From Ceratopteris richardii (taxonomy: Eukaryota > Streptophyta > Polypodiopsida > Polypodiales > Pteridaceae), in NCBI GenBank assembly GCA_020310875.1, contig MU260053.1:423501-487500 (forward strand): DNA of 64,000 nucleotides, written 5' to 3'. The translations under genes were made by a program, and so were the position numbers. This document shows positions 9,441 through 19,505 of this stretch, one piece after another. The notes beneath the pieces were generated by a model. The model saw nothing but the letters and a program-made list of their open reading frames with translations. It was not told the DNA's origin and did not search any database. The first letter of the stretch is position 1. Each line of letters opens with the position of its first letter.

Positions 9441-10845
9441 TCATATTCTATTTTCTTCCTCCTTACGCTTCTTTGCCAACGTGAGTCTTCTAAGCATGTC
9501 CTCAGTAAGAGGTTCCTGGTATAACCTGACTCTACAGCCACTAATGTAATTAGGCATTATGTCTCCTTCTAAGGTGGCTAATTGTACTGCTCCACTTGTC
9601 AAGAGTCTGTTAATGATCATAGGTCCATAACCTCGCTTTTCTAACTTCCGTGCGTGTTGTTTCAACGTATATACTAGAACTAAATCTCCTTCTTTCAAGC
9701 CTTTATCTTTCACATGCGCATCAAAATATGCTTTCTGTCACTTTTTTGTTGCATATATTCCTGTTGCTTCTCTCAGCCTGGTTTCTCCTAATCGTTCCAA
9801 GTCCATTATTCTTGCCAATAATTCATGGCCGGTCCACTGATGTTCTTGTGCAACCTTAAGGGTCGATATCAAGAAGTCCAAAGGAAGCACAGCATTCTGA
9901 CCAAAAACCATATGAAAGGGAGTTGCATTGAGTACGGTCTTGTAGGCCACTCGATATGCCCAAATAGCGTGGTGTAACTATTTGTCCCAATCTGAACGTT
10001 TGTTGTTCACGAGTTTTGTCAGTACATTACATAGGATCTTGTTAGTGCTTTCAGCCTGACCATTGGCCTGAGGATGATATGGTGCGGATTTCTTGTGAAT
10101 CACCATAAAATCCTGGAACAAATATTCAATGACTTGGTTTAGAAAGTGAGTTCCTCGATCGCTCACTAACTCTATAGGCAATCCATATCTTGTAAAGACA
10201 TTTTCAAATAAGAATTTTGCAGTCGTGTGTGCATCATTCTTTTTTGTGGCTTTCGCCTCTACCCATTTAGTAAGATAATCTGTCGCAACAATAATGTATT
10301 CCGCATGTGTACCTTTTGCAGGGGGTTAATGGGTCCTACAAAGTCTATACCCCACTTAGAAAATGCACGTCCGCCCATCATGGGTTTCAATGGCATTTCA
10401 TCTCTGCGAGTAGGAAATTGAGTTCTTTGGCACACATCACATCTCTTTACATAGGTATGTGCATCCATGTGAAGAGTGGGCCACCATAATCCTACGAAGA
10501 GGATGGCTTTGATTATCCTATCGAGTCCAAAAATGACCTCCTGCAACACCTTGGTGTGCAGTCTCTAGTACGCTCAAATAATCACTTTCATGAACGCATT
10601 GTCTTAAGTATCCATCTCGTCCTCGTTTGTATAGATTATCGCCAATCAGTGAATGAGCTTCCTGCTCTAGACTGCGTTGTCATGCAGGTCATTCCTTGAG
10701 GAAATGTTTTCGTCCTCAAGTATGTCACTAAAGGTTCACTCCAGTCTGGTGTGAGAGACACGTGATATAGTGTGGCATGTTCTACTGGTGGTCTTCCACA
10801 ACAAACATGGCATTCTTTACACAACTTGTAGACATCTGCTTCCAT
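9441..10845 (-). pseudogene. Gypsy-2 integrase with two N-terminal zinc modules
   Basis: The first zinc module, begun in the frame ending at 10879, continues as GVYWPTMEADVYKLCKECHVC. After a linker (TPDWSEPLVTYL) comes a second module: AHQGVAGGHF, VGLWWPTLHMDAHTY and KRCDVCQRTQ. The catalytic core follows with KWGIDFVGPI, LVSDRGTHF and GQAESTNK, so D, D and E are present. The C-terminal part has LVLVYTLKQHARKLEKRG, and no chromodomain is seen. Lesions: TAG at 10879, TAG at 9978, TGA at 9738 and 9441 (all explicable as CAG or CGA plus one transition), and shifts near 10680, 10550 (T-run) and 10310. Confidence 0.82.
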
Positions 10846-10878
10846 CGTAGGCCAGTATACTCCTAGTCTATGTAGAGT

Positions 10879-11949
10879 CTACAATGTACGATGTTTCGAA
10901 TGATGTTGCGTTAACACACCTATGTGTGCTAATTGCAACCAATTCGCATGTTCTGATTCATCTACACAACAAGCAAGAATCTTTTGATTATCATGTTTGT
11001 ATATACTTCCTGCTATTATTTGATATCTCTGAGACTTGGTAATCTCTCCTTCTTTGATCTTTATCTTAGGATTCTTGGGTCCATATGTGAGAATAGGGAC
11101 AATAGGCGTAGCCCATTCTGGTGCTATCTCAAGGTCAAACAAATATGCATCTGGTAATTCATCCGCTATCCCTTGAGGAGCTTCTCCTGAGGTTAATCTT
11201 GAAAGGTGGTCAGCTTTGAGATGTGTCTTTCCTTTCCTGACTACTACCTCAAAGTCGTACTCCATGAGTAATAGAAACCAACGTATTAATCTTCCTATAT
11301 TACATGGCTTGTTGACCAAGTACAGTAATGCTTGATGATTTGTAAAGAACTTGAACTTGTTTGCCAAAAAATAATGCCTGAATTTCTTTACTGCGTAGAT
11401 CATTCCTAATCCTTCTCGTTCCGTAGTGGTGTAATTTCTTTCTGCTGCGTTCAACTGTCTGCTCGCGTAAGCTATGGGGAGATCTATGTTACCTTCATTC
11501 GTGGGTTGTGCTAACACACATCCTATGGCGTAATTGGATGCATCCACATGTACATGGAATGGCTTACTCCAATCTGGGGTTGTCAATATAGGTGCTGAGC
11601 ACAGACGTCGTTTGAGTTCATTGAATGAATTCTCACACTCATCTGTCCATTCGAAGTTGGTTAAAAGAGAGTACAGAGGCTTGGCTATGATTGCATACAT
11701 GTGTGTGAATCGTCTGTAATAACCGCAATGGCCCATAAATGCATGTACTTCTTTTACATTATTTGGTCTAGGTAGATCTGCGATTACTTTCACTTTTTCT
11801 TCATCCGTAGAGATTCCATTCTTTGACACAATGTATCCTAAAATTTTTCCTTGTCTGACCATGAAAACGCACTTTTCTGGGTTCAAACAAACCTGATATT
11901 CTCGACATTGCAAGGGGTCAAATATTTGTCTTAACTCAGGGATATGAGT
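10879..11949 (-). pseudogene. Gypsy-2 RT C-terminus, RNase H and integrase linker
   Basis: This frame continues the RT frame after a TAG at 11950. It carries the RT thumb (VCLNPEKCVFMV, GYIVSKNGIS), the RNase H start HVDASNYAIGCVLAQ, TTTEREGLGM with the Glu, and KADHLSRL. The motif normally TDH reads FFTNHQALLYL, so the second catalytic Asp is Asn (GAT to AAT), which should kill RNase H. The C-terminal third begins the first copy of the duplicated integrase zinc module (PEWATPIVPI, SIYKHDNQK, AHIGVLTQHHSKHRTL). Confidence 0.87.
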
Positions 11950-14900
11950 CTATCTTATGTTTGAATGAGCACATAAGTCATCGACATAGACTTCCAAATT
12001 CTTGCGTAAGAATTCCTTGAAAACATGACACATGAGTGGCTGGAAAGTAGCGGGTGCATTTGTTAAGCCAAAAGGCATCACACGAAATGCAAATATGCCC
12101 CATTCTGTGGCAAAAGCCTTCTTGTGTTGATCTTCTGGAGCTATGGCTACTTGATTATAGCCTGAGAATCCATCAAGAAAGCTGTAAACTTCCTTGCCTG
12201 CGACTCTTTCTAATAAATGTTCCGTGATAGGAAGAGGATTATTGTCTCTAATCGTGGCGGCATTAACTTTTTTAAGGTTAATACACACATGCAATTTTCC
12301 ATTCTTCTTGGGCTCAATCACAATGGGGGATACCCATTCGGTATGCTCAATTTCATAAATGAATCCTGCTTCTATCAATCGATCTATCTCTTCTTTAATC
12401 TTTGCAGCGTAGTTATCATTGTAAGTGTATGGTTTTTGTTTCGTGGGTTTTGCATCTGGAGTCATAGGAATTCTATGAGAACATATGTCTGGATCTAATC
12501 CTTTCAAATCTTTGTAACTCCATGCAAACACATCTCTATATTCGCGCAATAGGGCAACTAATTCTTCTTCTTCTTCATTCATCAAATCATGCCCTATGAA
12601 TGTACATTTTTCTTCTTCTCCTTCTATGGCCACTATGATTTTTTTGGTTTTCTCTCGATTATCATATACTTCTCCAATGTCAGCTTTTCTGTTTGGCATT
12701 CGTACCATTATTCGTCTATCTTCTATTTCATACTTTTTGAAGTTCTTGGGAACCTCAAACAAGGATTCTTCTTTTTCTGACATGGTTTCTTTCTTCTTTC
12801 TCTTCTTGCCTTCACTCTTGACAGTCACTTGTGTGGTTAATCTCACCTCATTCGTAATTCCTTCATGTTTCTGAGGGTGAGTCTCTACCTTGTAGAAATA
12901 TTCTTCTTCTGATGCAAAGGGTGGGTCCATAATAGTTGACTGTAAATCAAAATCGCTTGCATCTTCAAATGCATCAGTGCTAGGTTCACATTCTTCCAAA
13001 ATTGCATCACACATGATTGGCTCTATTGTAAAGACTGAGATGTCATAGCCATCCTCATCACAGTGGGGTGTCCATTGTTCTTCATTGATGGCTACATCCA
13101 TGGTTGCTAGGATTTCTGCCCAACCATGGGGTTCGAATTCTTCATCTGGAAACACTATAGGTGCGTACGCTGGGTCTTGAAGGGTTCGTGGATGTTGTTC
13201 GGCACCTAAAGTCCTGGCTTCTAACAGTTCTTCCTCTTGTTTTGCTACCTTACACATCCATAAATGAGTGTCCTTGTGTAACCATGAGGGGTCTGACTCC
13301 AAAGAGTGTACTGATTCAGTCTCTACCTGTGTCTTATGGATGGTGTTCCATTGTATTGGGGGTACGTCTCTATGGGAATAGTCTTTAAGATTGACTTTAG
13401 TAGTCACTCCTAAATGTTGCAAGTACAAAGAATTAGTTCCCCAATCCTGTACTATTTGCAACTGACGCATGAATGGTCGTCCTAATATCATCTCGTAAGC
13501 ATGATCTTTTGCAAAATCACAAATGGCAAAAGTATGCTCAAACTCCACACCACAAGTGGTGAGAGATATGCCTTCTAGTAAGCCTAATGGTTTCTCTATA
13601 TGTCCGTCAGCCATTTGTAGCTTCATCCTGGTAGGTCTTAATGTTGGCTTACCCCAACGTTTCCATAAAGCGATGGTAGCAATGGCTACTCCGGCTCCTG
13701 AATCTAAGATGGCTCTGGTGGTGTAGCCCTGACGGGTTATTAGAAGATAAGTGTTACCTTCCTCTCCTTCGCTTACATCTCTGATCTTTTCTACTGGTAT
13801 CTCTGGTACCTTCTTGTGTGTTCCTATCTGTGAGGGAGTAGTAGCAAGCTCGGGGACTTGATTTGCTACATGTTTCCAAAGTTCTGGTTTTACCTTTAAT
13901 AACTCCTCTAGGGTGAGATTACACTGTACTTTAGTGTTCTTGATCACTTCCGTGTTTCTAGGGATTACTGATTCTTCATTCCTCACTATTATCGTGGGTG
14001 CTCTCATACTAATAGACTTTGCTTCCCAAGGTCCTGTGAACTGAGGTAATTCTTGCAAAGAATTAGATTCAAAACCTGTGTGTTCACTCAGTTGTTCTTC
14101 CTCTACATCATCGTAAATAGAGGGAATGTCTTGGGGAAATTGCTCCTGCAAGTCGTCTATTTCTTGAATAGGAGGATGGGTTCCTTGTTCTTTTCTCCAC
14201 TTCTCTTCTTGGATTTCTCTTAAAAATTCATGTGAGTACCTATGTATGGAAGACAGGTTGTCTTGACTTTCTGTATTGGGTAATTGAGACAGGGATGGTG
14301 CATTTCTTTCCTGTGTCTCTGAGGCAATAGGGTTCCTATGCTGATTCTTTTTCTCCTTGCTATCAATCAAGTATTCTAGCCTCTCCATTAATCCTTGAAA
14401 GTGTAATTCAGGTTTTGCCATGTTATTCCAATTTAGATATCTAGAGGCTTCGAACATTGCTTGTGCTAATTCTACCATCTTCATGCAAAGTTTAGTTCTA
14501 TCAATTTCTAGATCAGCTCGAGGGTAGTTTTTACTCATTTCAGTTATTTGAGGTCCTTTTTTTAATCTTGCTTGATATGCACAAAACATCATGTCTAGGT
14601 TTTCCGGTACGGGTTCCACTAAAACTGATCCTGATTTCTGAGCTTGGTTCTCTTGATTTAATTCTTGAGAGATCAACTCTAGGATTTTGGCTCTCGATTC
14701 TTTTAAACTTCCTTCCAACGCGGTTATCTTTTTACTCCACTTTCTCTTAATCCTTTCTCTAGAATCTTTCCAAGATTTCGTCTTTTTATTGCTAGATTCT
14801 CCAACTTCACTAGTTCCAACTATTTTCTCCTGATTAAGCTGTTGATTCTGTAAGAGTGCCTGGGCTCTTGTTATAGCTTGGATAGGCACATATGTAGGGT

Positions 14901-15105
14901 TGGATCCATCTGCGTTGTGCACAATACCTATCACATTGATCGGTGTCACATTTGAAGCATTAGCAGGGTTCTTATAACAATCTTTTATGATGTGATCTTT
15001 ACCACAATCAGCACAAAAGCCTTGTATGTTATAGTATTGTGATTGTCCTGATATCGGCGATGTGGACAATCCTTTATGAAGTGATCTCCTTGGCACCTGA
15101 AGCAT
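11950..15105 (-). pseudogene. Gypsy-2 pol: protease and reverse transcriptase
   Basis: A long open frame (1051 codons from its first Met). The first residues are out of the original frame; the real frame joins Gag near 15050. In order: a zinc knuckle CADCGKDHIIKDC, a charged linker, protease with TTRAILDSGAGVAIAT (DSG near residue 467) and MILGRPFMRQ, pre-RT DVFAWSYKDLKGLDP, then RT with EWVSPIVIEPKKNGK, SFLDGFSGYNQV, PFGLTNAPATF and the catalytic YVDD at 11977-11988. It ends at TAG 11950 within the RT palm/thumb; the frame continues beyond. This is the best-preserved pol segment in Gypsy-2. Confidence 0.88.
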
Positions 15106-15745
15106 GGTCCTCTAGGGCCCTGTGTTCTCTGTTGTCTTACTTGGGGCCGTGGATTTGGGTTTGTGTACATCACGTTAGCATAATCGGGCTCCCAACTAGG
15201 TTCCACTGGTGGACTATCATAATGATATGTCTCCACATGTTCTGGTGACTCTGTGTAATAAGCAGGTGGACTATCTACATGAGTAGAGTCAAAACTGTTT
15301 GAGTTCGGATCACTGTCAGTAATTAAGGGTGAAACGGGAACTAAAGCCCTATTGAGGTTCTCTTTTGCAGCAGCATATTTCACTGAGATGACATTCGTTG
15401 GTGGGGGTGGCTGCTGAGCTAAAACAGGTTGAGGTCTCTGTTGAGCCTGGTAAGGATAGTTCTGAGGAGGTCTATAGTAATAAGGCTGAGCATTGTATTG
15501 GCCTTGATACCTACCTGGTTGTTGGTATGCTTGCGGGTAGTTCTGTCTTACTGCTTGTTTGTTGTATGGGCAGTCCTGAGCTGTGTGATTTGTGTATCTT
15601 CTCTTAATTGTACAGTATTGGCCACTAGGGTTGGCTTGCGGTTGTGTTGCATTGGGGCACACGTTTGCCAATGATCACCACCACAGGTGTAAAAACATTT
15701 GTTTGTTGTTAACCTAAGCATCTGTTTACTAAAAACTCCTAGTTT
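14985..15745 (-). pseudogene. Gypsy-2 Gag C-terminal zinc-knuckle region
   Basis: Across two frames the region shows CFYTCGGDHWQTC, then a Cys/His block YTNHTAQDC, a Gln/Tyr/Pro-rich linker (YQQPGRYQGQYN), and CFRCQGDHFIKDC. The fourth knuckle, CADCGKDHIIKDC, lies at the start of the next frame. Knuckles bind RNA during packaging. Four is more than the one or two usual in plant gypsy Gag. A TAG at 15746 and shifts near 15670 and 15050 break the frame. Confidence 0.75.
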
Positions 15746-17376
15746 CTAGGCCACTTTTTCTGCTAGGTCTTCTATTGAGCTAGACAATTTCGTGGATGCT
15801 AGAGATGAACAATCTGAGTCCTTGTAGATCTTTGAGAGTTCCAACTCATCTCCTAAGTTGTCCTCAATGTCTATGCAAATTCTTACACACTGCTCTAGTG
15901 TTCTGGGTTCCTTCAAGTATACATAGGAGTGTAGTTTAGAGCTCAATAGGCCATCTAGAAACAATGACACTTGCTTGGCATGTGAGGGTAGCTCTTGCAT
16001 TGGACATCTTTCAACATACTGCCTAAACCTACGTCCTGCAAGTCTAACTGTTTCCTGAGGGGTCTGTTTGAAACTATGAATCAACGAAGACATGTCATGT
16101 CTGATCCCACTTTTAGAGAATTCCATGATGAACGACTCTAAAAAGTGATGGATGTCTCTAAATTGCTTTGTTGCAATGGTTGGAACCAAGTTAAAGCTGT
16201 ATTCTTTAACGTTAGTCCAAATGCATTATATTGCGTAAACATGTCTTCGACTTGCTCTGCTCTTAGTACTTGCTTAAATTCCGCAACATGGTCATAGGGA
16301 TCTCCTGTCCCGTCAAAGTAGTTTTTCATGGATTTTACTAACTGAGTGGGTCTTAATATTCTTGCGTGTTCACGTGGTCTAGGTAGAGGAAAATCATCTC
16401 TACCACCTGGCATTCTTTGTCTATCCACTCTATCGGTGTCTACGGTGGTTCTATCTCTCCCTATGGGATGATTGAAGCTTACTTCCGGTCTCTCTTTGTT
16501 CTTGTCTCTTTGATTAGCATGGGCTGAGGATGTTCCTGCCCCTTGTTGGCTCGCATTTATATTTGCTCGAGATGGAGGGAATACTAAATCACCTCTCCAT
16601 GTGTATGTATTTCTAGCGTGGTCTGGTACCACAAATACTCTTTCTGAAGTTTCATCCAGGTATACCACCTTTCCAGGTGTATCCGGGTCCTTGAACTCGT
16701 AGATTATGATGGAGCCTACCTCACTAGGTTGTTCCGTTCTGTACCTCCAAAATGCTTCGTCAGTTTCTTTATTCACAAACAACTCTATGCTTCTGTTGTC
16801 CTGAGGGATCCACTCTGGAACTAGTACTCGTGTCAGTACAGATTTCCCTCTAGGTGTTCTAGGTTCTTCTCCTACTGGTTCTTTTCCTTGGGATTTAACT
16901 TCTGTCTCTAACTGAATTACACCAAACTCATTCGTATTGTTTGGCTGAGTACATATGATGTACATCGTTCCTTCCTTGTCTACGTATGCGTCTCTTTCGA
17001 ATTTCACCACTGGATGTTCCAATCCAATGGGTTGGTCCAGGTTATGCATTTGCACTACTTGTCTTCGCAAACCATCCTCATAGATGTGAGCACCTAAGTG
17101 GTTGGTTCAGAGAAATTCTAATTGAGTCCTATAGGGTCCTTCAGGTCTTTCTAAATAAGCTACATTTGACCCTCCTTCTGGCCTTTCTGTGCTAAATGCC
17201 ATTTTCGATTCACTCGTGTCTGAGCTCTCGTAGGGGTAATTACTATTCAATTGCTGAGCCCACGATCGTGCAATAGTTCTTACACTTGCTTCTGATGATC
17301 TAAGGCTTCGTCGGTCTGACTTACCTATATGTTTGCTCGATCTAAGGTTCATGAATTTACTTCCTTGCACACTCAA
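15746..17376 (-). pseudogene. Gypsy-2 Gag, N-terminal and capsid region
   Basis: Three minus-strand frames form one Gag. 17376-17107 starts MSVQGSKFMNLRSSKHIG. 17070-16138 includes EPRTPRGKSVLTRVLVPEW, IPQDNRSIELFV and the capsid motif MKNYFDGTGDPYDHVAEFK. 16189-15746 has SFKQTPQETVRLAGRRFRQY and LFLDGLLSSKL. The TGA at 17107 is in frame with both sides (CGA plus one transition); the shift near 16150 lies in a T-run (ACTTTTTAGAG). The same blocks are found in Gypsy-D at 39149-40690, which supports the assignment. Confidence 0.83.
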
Positions 17377-17690
17377 TACACGCTCAGATCGTCAATGGTT
17401 CTTTGTTCTTTCTTTCTTGATTCTTTTTAAGTTTCTTTAGATTCTTGTCTAGAGGTATGCGTCAAGAATCGACTTTCCGTGGTACTTTGAGTTCTCGTTC
17501 CGTCAGACTTAAGTTCTTTCCCTTTAGGTTCTCGTATCACACACCTTTACTTTTAGTCTTAGACTTGATAAGTTAATCTCTTGAACTTGATCGTTCCTCT
17601 CGTCGTTAATCTAATCCACAATGCTAACGTTTAGCTTAAGCTAAGAATTGACTGAGGGGGTTGAGTAATCTTCCAACCTCAAGTCAGTTT
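17377..17690 (-). other. Gypsy-2 leader between 5' LTR and gag
   Basis: No coding frame. It should hold the primer site just left of 17691, but no unambiguous TGG-starting tRNA match is seen there. A tRNA-Met-like string (TGCTCTGATGCCCA, 17698-17711) lies inside the assigned LTR end, so either the boundary or the primer is unusual. Confidence 0.4.
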
Positions 17691-19243
17691 TGTTGGTTGC
17701 TCTGATGCCCAAGAAGCCACGCTTCCCAAGCTTTGCATTCTTCACTGCCTTGCTTTGGGTGCCCTTGATCATCCTTGCTAGACCTAGAAAAATTCAATAT
17801 TAGACCAATTCTCAAATGGATGATCAAGCACTTGAGTATATACACCCTTAAAGTTCCTTTCCCTTTTGCCCAAAATTTCAATGCTGCCCCCTGGCTTTTC
17901 TAGTCCCAACTATGTCAACCTCAAATTAGCCTATCTAAAAATCAATGTATTCTTTATGAAAAAAACACTTGAGCTCACGTAGTACTTGTAAAGAGCTTTC
18001 TAACGAGCTATAAAGCTCGAGAAACGGACTTCGGATGAAAAAGATATGACAGTTCAGGCCCTCGGGGGTGAAAACTAACAAACAGGTTTTTCTTCAATTA
18101 TGACCTAAGGGGTCTCCTATGAGTCTAATCACCCAAGAATTTGCCAAAAAATTCCCCAAAATTAGTCAAAAAATCAAAGCCTAAAAATTGTGTTTGGGGT
18201 GAACAATCGCGATGGTCTGGGACCGTCGCGATGGTCCAAGTGAACCATCACGATGGCGTGGCACAGTTGCGATGGTCCGAAGGAGCGAGCTGTCGTGATG
18301 GCATGAAAGTGAACAATCGCGATGGTCTGAAAATGAACGATCGCGATGGCCCAAAAATGAACGATCGTGATGGTCTGGAATGAACGATCACGATGGCTCG
18401 ATCGGCAAACAATCGCGATGCCGTTAGTCAACGGTCAACGTGAACCGTCGCGATGGTCCAAAGTGAACCGTCGTGATGGTCACAGATGCGATGGCGTGAG
18501 CCAATCGCGATGGTCCGGGCGCGATGGAGTGAGCCAATCACGATGGTTCAATTTTCGAGGTGTCGCGATGCTTTGAGGGTATCATCGCGATGGTCTAGCT
18601 TGCCACGTAGCAGCGTTAGCACGATGGCATGAGCTAATCACGATGGCATGGGGTCGACGGGATCATCGCGATGGTCCAAGTGAACCGTCGCGATGGCTCA
18701 AGTGAGTCGTCTCGATGGTGTGAGACCGTCGCGATGGTCCGGTCGAGTCGTCGCGATGGCGTGAGCCAATCGCCATGGTGTGACACAATCGCGATGGTCT
18801 GAGCCAATCGCGATGGTCCACCAAAATGCAAATTTTCAAGATGCGTCTGTGGATTCGTGTATGTGTTTGTGTCGCCTACCTCGTGGTGAACTCGCTTACC
18901 AAAAATACCAAAGTTGGCAGACCATCACGATGGTCTCACACACTCGGCAGATCTATGACAGAAAGTGAATTTTTACCTTTTCCAAGCTTTCCTGATGCAC
19001 TGGAGCTTTGTACCTGCAAGAAAACTCAAAAACACACAAGTACACACAAGCACAAAAGCTCTCTCTCTCTCGCGCATGCACAAATGAGGGGAAATGAGGA
19101 GAATGGGTGGATATGGTGAATTTTCTGATTTTTTTGGAGTGGAAGATGATGATGCGGTGATGAAGATGGAGTGTGGGGGAGGTGTAAAACACTAAAAACT
19201 AAGTAAAAACAACAACAAAAACTGAAATTTTTACCCTCCAACA
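17691..19243 (-). repeat. Gypsy-2 5' LTR (about 1553 bp)
   Basis: The boundaries are the 6-bp inverted termini TGTTGG at 17691 and CCAACA at 19238-19243. No partner LTR is in the window, so the ends are inferred. The LTR holds a 29-copy motif array (18204-18936) and, at 17991-18063, a block (AGAGCTTTCTAACGAGCTAT then CGGACTTCGG) shared with the Copia-A LTRs. The right flank is CCACT. Confidence 0.6.
18204..18936. repeat. Interspersed TCGCGATGG motif array in the Gypsy-2 LTR (about 29 copies)
   Basis: By eye I count 29 occurrences of a core ATCGCGATGGTC with variants, spaced about 15-40 bp, usually followed by a short GTGAGCCA- or AAGTGAACC-type spacer. The core contains the palindrome TCGCGA. 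Most variants are TCACGA or TCGTGA, each a single C-to-T or G-to-A change at CpG. Spacing is irregular, so this is not a simple tandem satellite. The reading frames across it are an artefact. Confidence 0.88.
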
Positions 19244-19304
19244 CCACTTCTTGCTATACTCTCTTGGCTTTGTAGAAGCAAAAGACCTTTGATTTGGCCC
19301 ATAA

Positions 19305-19505
19305 TTACATGATGGTTGACCAAGAAACTAAGGCCAAAAAGGGAAGTGGAGCTTGGGGGCATCCTTGTTTGATCGAGAATTTTAGTCTAATCAATTGAGA
19401 GAGTTGATCCTTAATATTAATGCAAGCAAAAGTATTTCCCATAAGCATCAAGATCATGCTAATAAAGTTAGGCATGCAACCAAGGTCTTTCAAAGATTGA
19501 ATCAT
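19305..19505 (-). pseudogene. LINE (non-LTR) reverse transcriptase fragment
   Basis: The minus-strand frame has the non-LTR RT signature KFSIKQGCPQAPLPFLALV, matching the RQGCPLSPxLF block of plant LINEs, preceded by a helix-like MPNFISMILMLMGN. Only about 65 residues remain, with no endonuclease part, poly-A tail or target duplication visible. It is best read as a decayed 5'-truncated LINE piece immediately right of the Gypsy-2 LTR. Confidence 0.6.

Larger units (their letters stand above)
5810..19243 (-). mobile_element. Gypsy-2: giant Ty3/gypsy element with extra domains (3' LTR not in window)
   Basis: Reading the minus strand from 19243: 1.55-kb 5' LTR, leader, gag with four zinc knuckles, protease, RT, RNase H, integrase, a second protease-like domain, and a further 3' ORF, over 13.4 kb without reaching a 3' LTR. 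The 3' side is cut by Gypsy-1 at 5809. RT and integrase motifs (FLDGFSGYNQ, KWGIDFVGP, no chromodomain seen) suggest a Tat/Athila-like lineage. Gypsy-D at 37.8-49.2 kb is a diverged relative by gag. The pol frame is broken by few lesions, several of them single CAG or CGA codons turned into stops, so the original architecture can still be read. Confidence 0.85.

Noticed and set aside
17698-17711. tRNA-Met primer site for Gypsy-2 (TGCTCTGATGCCCA)
   Set aside because: It contains a mismatch and an insertion and falls inside the LTR as bounded by TGTTGG/CCAACA. It was kept as an uncertainty and not annotated.
18141-18831. Open frames rich in SRWS/DRDG repeats as a repeat protein
   Set aside because: Both strands and several frames give repetitive peptides because the DNA motif repeats; no start context or conserved protein supports coding.
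18204-18936. CRISPR-like spaced repeats
   Set aside because: Spacing and spacer length are irregular, the repeats are short and degenerate, and the setting is a eukaryotic LTR. It is an LTR motif array.
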